Source of the DNA: Amylostereum areolatum
Lineage: Eukaryota; Basidiomycota; Agaricomycetes; Russulales; Stereaceae
DNA: 64,000 bases
Assembly: GCA_012932865.1 (NCBI GenBank)
Contig: SAXG01000006.1
Location: forward strand, 1,116,001 to 1,180,000
Direction of reading: 5' to 3'
Within the stretch, counting starts at the first letter, position 1; each line of letters begins with the position of its first letter. The notes beneath the pieces are model-generated. The model saw only the letters and a list, made by a program, of their open reading frames with translations. It had not been told where the DNA came from and made no database searches. A program made the position numbers and the translations under genes. This document shows positions 31,482-39,827 of the stretch, in pieces.

Positions 31482-31831
31482 CAACAACTCCTCGTCGCGC
31501 TGGGTTGGTGCCTTTACCAACACCTCGACCCGCCCTGCAAAGCTAACAGACGACGAACGTGCAAAGATGATGCATGAAGGCAAGTGCTTCATGTGTCGAC
31601 AGGCCGGTCATGTCTCTCGCGATTGCCCCAACCACGACTCGAGCGCGCGATGGGAGAGACTGGGTCCAAGGCCCCTCCCCTGCCGACGAACACGGCTCCG
31701 TCCACTGTGAGAGCAACCCCGACCCGTCCAAGACCATTGCGGCAATTACCCGCCAGCTGAAGGATCTGGACATAGAAGGTAAGGAACAGGCAGTGGCACT
31801 ATTGAAGGATATCCTGGAGTCGCAGGATTTT
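31482..31831 (+). pseudogene. element B gag, C-terminal part
   Basis: Continues B gag after element C: WVGAFTNTSTRPAKLTDDER and the zinc knuckle CFMCRQAGHVSRDCP. A frameshift near 31650-31700 then leads to SKTIAAITRQLKDLDIEG and a gag stop in GAT TTT TGA AAT. Bases 31482-31681 are repeated inverted at 34252-34451. Confidence -1.
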
Positions 31832-32566
31832 TGAAATGCCCCCCAGTCACGTTGTCTGGTGGAGGCAAAAGACTTGTAGCATCGGCATCTTACAATTGCT
31901 TTTCTGTACTATCATCTATGACTTCATGTGAGCAATCGTATCCATCGTGTGTGCACCTCTCTACTGTCATGAAGAACAGGCAAACACCCTCGATAACGCT
32001 CAGAGTCAAGATGATTGGACGAGCGACAGGCCGACAAATCAACGCAGATGCACTGCTTGACAGCGGTGCAGAAGGAATTATCATCAACTGAAGCTTTGCT
32101 GAACGCAAGAAGCTGACTACGAGAAAACTAGAAAACCCATTCCCGTGCGTAATGTGGACGGCACTGAGAACATCATGGGCTGGGTACGTGATACGACGAC
32201 CCAGCGGATCCGGATATACTCGCAAGACTCAAAGGTATACCATGAGGAAGAAGCTGAGTTCTTCATCACCGACATTGGTGATCACAATATGATCCTTGGA
32301 ACAGACTGGCTCGATGAGCATAACCCCACCATAGACTGGCAGCAAGATCGCGTTGACATGCACCACTGCCCTCCCTCCTGCATCCTCTCCAAACTGACAG
32401 TGACAAACCTTACCACAAAACCGTGAAAGCCATTGTCGACCCGATTACAGCGAAAGGTTCAAGCTGATGAAGCCCCTAAAGTGCCTCGAGTCCCGGACGA
32501 TCCCTTCCCAGAACCAATGTATATCTCCTGGGCCCCGATCCCTACGTATGTCATCCCTGCGCGCAG

Positions 32567-32775
32567 TGTTGAAAACACAGAGGGACCTTCAGTCATAAAG
32601 TGAAACACAAAGTGGACTGGCCGGGGATTGAACCCAGGACCTCCCATATTCTAGAAGGGTGCTCTAACCAACTGAGCTACCTGTCCGATAGTGGGAACAG
32701 GTTGGTAGTTGATATAGAGAATATCACCGAGCTCTGATTGTGTGCAACAGGCCAGGGCTTAGCCTTATTTCAACA
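32567..32775 (-). mobile_element. TRIM copy T2 (solo LTR)
   Basis: A single 209-bp TRIM LTR with exact duplication CGCAG (32562-32566 and 32776-32780) in B pol. It probably formed by recombination between the two LTRs of a full element. Confidence -1.
32613..32686 (-). tRNA. tRNA-like gene in T2
   Basis: Same 74-nt tRNA-like sequence with box A and box B as in T1, minus strand. Confidence -1.
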
Positions 32776-33583
32776 CGCAGAGTCAAAGGTGTTCGCATCC
32801 GCGCATTCCATCGCTCACCTCTACCTGCCCGGCTTTTTACTGAGGATGACAATGAACGACCCATGGTCTTCCGAGACTGGGAGATCAATGGCCTACGTCA
32901 TGCTGGGATCCTCCCTGAAACTGACGGCCCCAACCCAGAGGCAGTGCCAATCCGTGTGGGCTTCACCAAGGCGCAAGAACTCGCAGAGCACTCGAAGGAA
33001 AATGCGCGCCCGCAAACATTCGAAGACTTGGTTCCTTTGCACCTGTATTCGACACAAAAACCTCTGAAAAACTACCTGACCGATGTCCGTGGGATCATGC
33101 CATTGACATGAAGGACGGCTTCGAACCCAAGCCCTGCAAGATCTATCCACTTTCCCCCTCCGAACAGATCGAACTCGATACCTTCCTCGACGACCACCTG
33201 AAGAAGGGCTACATCCGCTTGTCAAAGTCACCTCAGGCAAATCCATTCTTCTTTGTCAAAGACAAGGATGCCAAGCTGCGGCCTGTACAGGACTATTGAG
33301 AGCTGAACAAGGGTACCGTTAAGAACGATTATCCCTGGCCGCTGATCTCAGAAATTGTCGACCGCCTCAAAGGTGCAAAGATCTTCTCCAAGATGGACGT
33401 CCGCTGGGGGTACAACCATGTCCGCATCAAGGAAGGCAACAAGTGGAAGGCTGCATTCAAGACAAATTGTGGCCTCTTTGAACCTACGGTGATGTTTTTC
33501 GGGCTTATGAACTCCCCCGTGACGTTCCAGGCAATGATGAACGAACTTTTCAAGGACCTCATTGACTCGGGCAAAGTCATCAT

Positions 33584-34190
33584 TGTTGAAGATATTCCTT
33601 TATGTCTGATTTCTACGCCTTTATTCCGTCCTATCTCCGTTCTATTCGCTTCTATTCCGCTCCATTCACCCTGTTATCGCCCTCATTCCGCGTCTATACC
33701 CTCACATGCCCTCTCCACTTCATCCACTGTTCGCTATTGTACTGTACTTACTGTAGTTCAGCCTGAGTTAGCTTCCCTAGCTTCAGTTTCGAGTTAGTTA
33801 CCGCTTTAGGGCGATTCTCGGCTTATTCCGAGTTTCCTCCCACGCTCCGTGGCCTCTACCTGCAGCCACACGCGTCTGCTCCTCCTCAGTCGCTCATTCT
33901 GTGCTGCAGGTATGCCCTTTGCTTGTTTCTGTCTTGTTTCTTAGTCGCTCATTCTGTGCTGCAGCAATCCACTGTTTGTGTCAGTTCTGAGCGTCCCTAG
34001 CTAGTTGGCTAGCCCCTTCAACTGCGACTTCAACAGGTTATGGGCCCTGTGCTCTAGCCAACACCTATCGCTTCTATCTCGCCTCACAGCATCCCCCTCG
34101 CCTCGTCCTTCTACACACCTCTCCTACCATCCCTAGAGGCCCCAGCCCTCGAGTTTCAAGTCGAACGACCCACCCGTCGCCTCCCAACGC
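33584..34190 (+). mobile_element. truncated copia H
   Basis: Copia LTR (33584-34035) plus 155 bp of leader including the GGTTATGGGCCC primer-binding site, inserted in B RT. It ends abruptly at 34190 inside the leader (in copia G the same sequence runs on at 36870). The break is the inner junction of the inverted repeat. Confidence -1.
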
Positions 34191-34251
34191 GGGAGGGGCC
34201 TTGGACCCAGTCTCTCCCATCGCGCGCTCGCAGTCGCAGCTCGGAGTCGTG
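34191..34251. other. inverted-repeat junction with partial duplication
   Basis: 34191-34230 is a first copy of about 40 bp (GGGAGGGGCCTTGGACCC and on) that is repeated from about 34255 as the start of the right arm. About 20 bp of unplaced sequence lies between. It looks like a templated insertion at a rearrangement joint. Confidence -1.
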
Positions 34252-34451
34252 AGGGGAGGGGCCTTGGACCCAGTCTCTCCCATCGCGCGCTCGAGTCGTG
34301 GTTGGGGCAATCGCGAGAGACATGACCGGCCTGTCGACACATGAAGCACTTGCCTTCATGCATCATCTTTGCACGTTCGTCGTCTGTTAGCTTTGCAGGG
34401 CGGGTCGAGGTGTTGGTAAAGGCACCAACCCAGCGCGACGAGGAGTTGTTG
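34252..34451 (-). pseudogene. inverted copy of B gag fragment
   Basis: Reverse copy of 31482-31681 including the zinc knuckle CFMCRQAGHVSRDCP on the minus strand. Non-functional fragment. Confidence -1.
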
Positions 34452-35005
34452 TGTGACGATGGAGTCGATCACGTGCCGACAACAACAACAACACACAACA
34501 AAAACAAGAAAGAAACTCGAAGTCAACCTCGTCGAGCGCGACTACACAGGTCAGCGCGCGAAGCTGCAGGGGCACTACTTAGGCACTGCAAACGACTAGT
34601 CCAAAGACAAGTTTAGCATTAGTCGCAGTTCTAAGATACAGTAGAAACACTGCTTACCTAGTCCAAAGACCAAGAGGTCGAGATGAGGACTAGGCTCGCT
34701 ACATGCACTCCTTTTATACTACTAGGGTGACCCACTTCAGAGCCCCTTGACCCACATAATATCCTAAGTACAGTAATCCTATTCTACCAATCCTGTGCAC
34801 TGATTCTATGCTGTGCGTGTAAGCGGAGTTCCAAAGTCCGAAATCAGGTGATACGTCATGTGAAGAGAAACACGTGCTTAGTCACGTGACCAACCCAGCC
34901 ATAATCCCCAGTCCAAAACAATGTCCTTCCACCGTTGTAACAAAATGAAAAGGGCGTAAGTCCCTTTGAGGAAAAAGATAGGGGCTATTGATGCGTGTCG
35001 TCACA
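34452..35005 (-). repeat. inverted copy of element C 3' LTR
   Basis: Reverse copy of 30928-31481; carries the TATAAAAGG box on the minus strand. Confidence -1.
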
Positions 35006-35016
35006 TTACCCCCCTC

Positions 35017-36263
35017 CTAAGGCCTGGCAACCTGACAGGCTAAGCCTGTATGGCGACCCGTCTCCCATTCGTAATCAGTACCATTGCCATTGGTAAAGTT
35101 TTCCCTTAACCCCCAAGGCAGCAACGCAAAGAGCGCGGCATTTAGTTTTCGCAGGGCCGAGGGATTCTGTGCGTAGAAGTCCCGGACGGCATCTTCCGCG
35201 TTGACGTTTTTTGCCGGTTCTCAGCTATTATTGCCCGGGCCGTATCCCTTCCACCGCACCAGGTATTGGAGTTGACGCCGGAAGATCCAGCTGTCAATTA
35301 TCTCCTCCACCTCGTATTCCTCTTCTCCGTCAACTTCAACCAGAGGTGGTGGCGGCGGCAGTTGCCCATTAACCTCGTTGCCCTTCCACGGCGAGAGCTT
35401 GTCCACGTGAAAGATGTTGTGGACTTTGAGCTGTGGGGGAAGCTTGAGTCGATAATCAAGATCACCAACCCGCTCGATCACTTCGTAAGGACCGAGTTGG
35501 CGCGGGCCTAGCTTACGGCTCGCTTGGTGGATCGAGATGTTCTTCGATGCAAGCATGACCTTATCCCCTACTTTGAATTTGTGAGGGCAAGTCCGTCCCG
35601 GAGCTCGGGAGTTTTTCATATTCTCCTTATCGAGTCGCATGTCAGCTTCAGCGTCTTCGCGTGCTTTGCGCAGCTTGCGGAGGCACTGGTCTAGCTTCGG
35701 CATGCGCGTTCCTCCGCCGACTGGAACTGTAAAGTCCGGGGTGTATCCGTAGATCAATTCAAAGGGCGTGTGTCCCGTTGCTGCATTAAGGCGTGAATTG
35801 ATAACAAACTCGGCGGTGGGCAGGAAATCTGCCCAATCATCCTGCCTTTGGTTACAGAACATGCACAGTTGCTATTCGACTTCCTTGTTCATGCGCTCTG
35901 TCTGTCCATTGGCCGCAGGGTGGTAGGCGGTCGTAAGACCAGCGTCTATGCCTAACCGTTTGTAAAGGGCACGCATCATGCGGGCCGCGAACTGAGGACC
36001 CCGGTCCGAGACAAACTTCTTAGGTAGTCCGTGGAGCCGGAATATCTCCTTATAGTGTAAGTCCGCGACACCGTCAGCAGTGACGTCCGAAGTCGTGGGG
36101 ATAGCGTGGACCTGCTTAGTGTAATGGTCCATGTAGGTGGCGATCACGTCATAGCCATTAGAAGGGGGCAGCTGGGTGATGAGATCCACCCCAACTATCT
36201 GCCACGCGCCTTCAGGGACTTCATGTGGCTGCAGCTGACTTTGTGGATGCTGCGCCAGTTTGT
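35017..36263 (-). pseudogene. inverted copy of element C integrase and chromodomain
   Basis: Reverse copy of 29670-30916 with the same TAG (35872 side) and TGA (35221) stops. Integrase core and chromodomain motifs as listed for the left copy. It ends at TTTGT next to copia G, the reverse of the ACAAA duplication. Confidence -1.
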
Positions 36264-36714
36264 TGTTGAAGATATTCCTTTATGTCTGATTTCTACGCCT
36301 TTATTCTGTTCTATCTCCGTTCTATTTGCTTCTATTCTGCTCCATTCACCCTGTTATCGTCTCATTCCGCGTCTATACCCTCACATGCCCTCTCCACTTC
36401 ACCTACTGTACCCATTTGTACTGTACTTACTGTAGTTCAGCCTGAGCTAGCTTCCCTAGCCTCAGTTTCGAGTTAGTTACCGCTTTAGGGCGATTCTCGG
36501 CTTATTCCGAGTTTCCTCCCACGCTCCGTGGCCTCTACCTGCAGCCACACGCGTCTGCTCCTCCTCAGTCGCTCATTCTGTGCTGCAGGTATGCCCTTTG
36601 CTTGTTTCTGTCTTGTTTCTTAGTCGCTCATTCTGTGCTGCAGCAATCCACTGTTTGTGTCAGTTCTGAGCGTCCCTAGCTAGTTGGCTAGCCCCTTCAA
36701 CTGCGACTTCAACA
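36264..36714 (+). repeat. 5' LTR of copia G
   Basis: 451 bp, reverse copy of 29219-29669. Confidence -1.
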
Positions 36715-37421
36715 GGTTATGGGCCCTGTGCTCTAGCCAACACCTATCGCTTCTATCTCGCCTCACAGCATCCCCCTCGCCTCGTCCTTCTACACACCTC
36801 TCCTACCATCCCTAGAGGCCCCAGCCCTCGAGTTTCAAGTCGAACGACCCACCCGTCGCCTCCCAACGCCATCCCCATCCTCCAGGGCGCGCATTTCTCA
36901 ACATCAAGCGCGCACGCAACGCCCCTTCATCCGTTCGCCTCGCCCTTGCATATTCCGCACCTACTACACCCTATCCACCTTCGTGCCAAGCCCCAAGTCC
37001 GTCGCTTTTGTCGTTGCGCCTCCACAGCCTGCGACGCTTCCTCCTCCTCCTCCCACCAACATCAAAGGCGTCCTCAGCGCCCCTTCGACCGTTTGCTCGC
37101 TCGCTTCGCGACAGCCCTCCCTACCACCCTACCTATCCCCTCGCCAAACGCGGTAGCCGTCGCTCAAGCCGTTCGCCCTCAGGAGCTCGTTGTTTGCAGG
37201 AGGCTGTTTGGAGAAATTTTCACCTTGGGATCGGACAAGTGTAGCTCCCCATCGTGTTGTGCTATCGGTACGCGCTCTTCAGGCCTCCATCTAGACCATC
37301 CACCCTCCCCATCGCCGTCGTACCCGCCCCCATCGCCGTATCCCTTCGCCCTCGGCACCCCCTCGAACCTCTGCTCGTCCAAATCGTCGCTTTTCGCGCA
37401 GATTCTCTCCAATTCCCCATT

Positions 37422-38662
37422 ATGTCCGACTCTATCCCCAAAATCGACGCTCTCACCGGCCACAACTACAAGGACTGGTCGAACGAGGTGCTGGCCTGGC
37501 TCCAGACCAAGGGCTGGGACGCTGTAGTGCTGGGGGAGACGTCCAAGCCGGCGGATACTGCTGCTGCCGCCCTCAAGGAGTACACCTCGATCTGCTCCAA
37601 GGCTGGGGGTGCCATCTACCTCCTCATCTCCAAGGACCAGCGAGGTCCTGTGGACGACGTTAGGCGCGACGCCCCTGCTATGTGGACGAAGCTCGAGGCG
37701 CTGCACGTCAAGAAGGCGCCTGGCGCGCGTTTCAACGCCTATGACGACCTCTTCAATGTCCGCAAGAAGGAGGACGAATCCCTGCTCGCTATGGCGACGC
37801 GAGTGGACAATGCTATGCGTCGCATTCGCTCCCTTCGCCCTGCGTCTCTCACCCTCGAGGAGCTCGACAAGGAGCTCACCACCATGGCCTACATTCGCGC
37901 TCTCCCCTCGGAGTACTCCTCCTTCGTCTCCTCCCTCCTCCTGCTCGAGAAGCTCGACCCGGACAGCGTCAAGGACGCGTTTGTGCGCGAGGAGACCAAC
38001 AGGGAGCGCAACCCCGAGTTCTTCAAGCCGGACGCTTCGTCTGCGCTCAGTGCGTCGTCGTCTGGCGCGCCTGGCAAGGCCAAGGGGCAGTCCTCGCGTC
38101 CACGTCTCACTTGCGCGTTCTGCAAGAAGAGCGGGCACGAGGAGAAGACCTGCTACCAGAAGCAGATCAAGGACCTGCGCGCTCGCCTTGGGGACAAGGC
38201 CAACGCCGCGTCGTCGTCATCTGACGGCTTCAATCCTGCTGGCGAACACGCTGGCAGCGCTGCATCTGCAAGTGTCGCTCCTTCCGACCCCCTCTCGCCG
38301 CTGCAGCTCGATGCTGACGTCGATTGGAATGCAGACACCGGCGCCACGTCTCATATGACCCCGCATCGCCACTTCTTCACCTCCTATCGTCCCCTTCGCA
38401 CGCCCATTCGCCTCGCAGACGGAAAGACGGTGTACAGTGCAGGAGTCGGTTCAGTGGTGTTCAATCCGGTTGTAGCAGGAAAGGTGCAGGGCGCCGTCGA
38501 GTTTACTAGAGTCCTCCATGTTCCCCATCTTCGCAATAATCTCCTCTCTGTCCTCTACCTTGCGAAGCATAAGGTGTTCGTCGTCACCATGAAGGGGAGC
38601 CGCGTCTCCTTCGCTAAGGACGGCGCAGTGTGGCTCACTGCAACGATCAACGATGCGAACAC
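37422..38662 (+). CDS. copia G gag and protease
   Basis: ATG 37422 (MSDSIPKIDALTGHNYKDW). Same as D gag-protease with one visible residue change (VDNAMRR here, VDDAMRR in D). Zinc knuckle CAFCKKSGHEEKTCY and protease DTGATSH are intact. The frame runs on into TRIM T3 and stops at 38699. It could make Gag and protease without RT or integrase. Confidence -1.
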
Positions 38663-38708
38663 TGTTGAAAACACAGAGGGACCTTCAGTCATAAAGTGAA
38701 ACACAAAG

Positions 38709-38782
38709 TGGACTGGCCGGGGATTGAACCCAGGACCTCCCATATTCTAGAAGGGTGCTCTAACCAACTGAGCTACCTGTCC
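38709..38782 (-). tRNA. tRNA-like gene in T3, LTR 1
   Basis: 74-nt tRNA-like sequence with box A and box B, same as in T1. Confidence -1.
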
Positions 38783-39002
38783 GATAGTGGGAACAGGTTG
38801 GTAGTTGATATAGAGAATATCACCGAGCTCTGATTGTGTGCAACAGGCCAGGGCTTAGCCTTATTTCAACACACCCCCGTAAGACCAGGCCTGATGTGAT
38901 CTTAGGCACTCGCCACTTGTGCCCAACAGTAATCATGAAGGCGGGTGCTGCTACCATGTTGAAAACACAGAGGGACCTTCAGTCATAAAGTGAAACACAA
39001 AG

Positions 39003-39076
39003 TGGACTGGCCGGGGATTGAACCCAGGACCTCCCATATTCTAGAAGGGTGCTCTAACCAACTGAGCTACCTGTCC
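39003..39076 (-). tRNA. tRNA-like gene in T3, LTR 2
   Basis: 74-nt tRNA-like sequence with box A and box B, same as in T1. Confidence -1.
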
Positions 39077-39165
39077 GATAGTGGGAACAGGTTGGTAGTT
39101 GATATAGAGAATATCACCGAGCTCTGATTGTGTGCAACAGGCCAGGGCTTAGCCTTATTTCAACA

Positions 39166-39357
39166 TCGAAGAATCCCGAGCATCATGGACGCATGAAGCA
39201 CCTCGACCTGCGCTTCTACTGGCTGCGAGACGAAGTGGAGGCCGGCCGGATTGTTCTCAAGTTTGTGGGGACAAACGAGATGCCGGCCGACATCCTGACG
39301 AAGGTGCTGCCTCGGGAGCGCATTGTGCGCTGCAGGGAGATGATGGGACTCGAGTAG
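39166..39357 (+). pseudogene. copia RNase H C-terminal remnant
   Basis: Reads KNPEHHGRMKHLDLRFYWL to MMGLE-stop, the last 60 or so residues of the copia polyprotein. Followed by ACGGGGGAG and the 3' LTR. Confidence -1.
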
Positions 39358-39376
39358 GCGTCTCATCACGGGGGAG

Positions 39377-39827
39377 TGTTGAAGATATTCCTTTATGTCT
39401 GATTTCTACGCCTTTATTCTGTTCTATCTCCGTTCTATTCGCTTCTATTCCGCTCCATTCACCCTGTTATCGTCTCATTCCGCGTCTATACCCTCACATG
39501 CCCTCTCCACTTCACCTACTGTACCCATTTGTACTGTACTTACTGTAGTTCAGCCTGAGCTAGCTCCCCTAGCTTCAGTTTCGAGTTAGTTACCGCTTTA
39601 GGTCGATTCTCGGCTTATTCCGAGTTTCCTCCCACGCTCCGTGGCCTCTACCTGCAGCCACACGCGTCTGCTCCTCCTCAGTCGCTCATTCTGTGCTGCA
39701 GGTATGCCCCTTGCTTGTTTCTGTCTTGTTTCTTAGTCGCTCATTCTGTGCTGCAGCAATCCACTGTTTGTGTCAGTTCTGAGTGTCCCTAGCTAGTTGG
39801 CTAGCCCCTTCAACTACGACTTCAACA
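39377..39827 (+). repeat. 3' LTR of copia G
   Basis: 451 bp. Related to but clearly different from D's LTRs (for example caactacgactt at the end), supporting a separate origin. Confidence -1.

Larger units (their letters stand above)
27271..31681. repeat. left arm of a large inverted repeat
   Basis: Matches 34252-38662 in reverse complement at a constant coordinate sum (65933) over 4411 bp. I noticed only two differences in coding parts (28132 region and 28378 region). The match continues through the TRIM (T1 against T3, apart from the solo LTR). It contains part of copia D, the element C pol end, the C 3' LTR and 200 bp of B gag. Confidence -1.
15258..33583 (+). mobile_element. Ty3/gypsy element B, 3'-truncated host of nested insertions
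   Basis: A relative of element A in plus orientation: LTR, upstream ORF, gag, protease and the start of RT. Gag is interrupted by element C (17554-31481). Joining 17553 to 31487 continues the gag, with duplication CAACG/CAACA. Pol is interrupted by a solo TRIM LTR (32567-32775) and is cut off at 33583 by copia H; no 3' LTR is present. Several C-to-T type stops (16573, 32090, 33297) show it is dead. Confidence -1.
31831..33583 (+). pseudogene. element B pol: protease and partial RT
   Basis: -1 to gag. Protease ALLDSGAEGIIIN followed by TGA (about 32088-32090), then NVDGTENIMGW, TTTQRIRIY and MILGTDWLDEHNP. Solo TRIM LTR T2 interrupts at 32567. After it come TEDDNERPMVF and FTKAQELAEHSK, then RT with IYPLSPSEQIELD, KAKLRPVQDY-like residues, TGA 33297-33299 (CGA likely), [16 protein letters not shown] and [16 protein letters not shown]. 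It ends at 33583, just before the catalytic YxDD, where copia H is inserted. Confidence -1.
34252..38662. repeat. right arm of the large inverted repeat
   Basis: Reverse complement of 27271-31681. The inner ends diverge at 31682/34251; the spacer is 2570 bp. It carries the same in-frame stops in the element C integrase as the left arm, so those stops are older than the duplication. Confidence -1.
38663..39165 (-). mobile_element. TRIM copy T3 (503 bp)
   Basis: Both 209-bp LTRs (38663-38871, 38957-39165) and the 85-bp interior are present. Left flank is AACAC (as T1), but the right flank TCGAA comes from a copia RNase H gene 2.9 kb away in the D sequence, so there is no target duplication. 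Likely the product of recombination between TRIM copies, or of an adjacent deletion. Confidence -1.
36264..39827 (+). mobile_element. copia G, internally deleted chimera
   Basis: 5' LTR 36264-36714, PBS GGTTATGGGCCC, leader, gag-protease to 38662, TRIM T3, a short RNase H C-terminus (39166-39357), polypurine tract and 3' LTR 39377-39827. Integrase, RT and most of RNase H are missing. The part up to T3 is the inverted copy of D. The part after T3 differs from D at many LTR sites and so comes from another copia copy. Right flank GTTGG does not match the left flank TTTGT. Confidence -1.
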
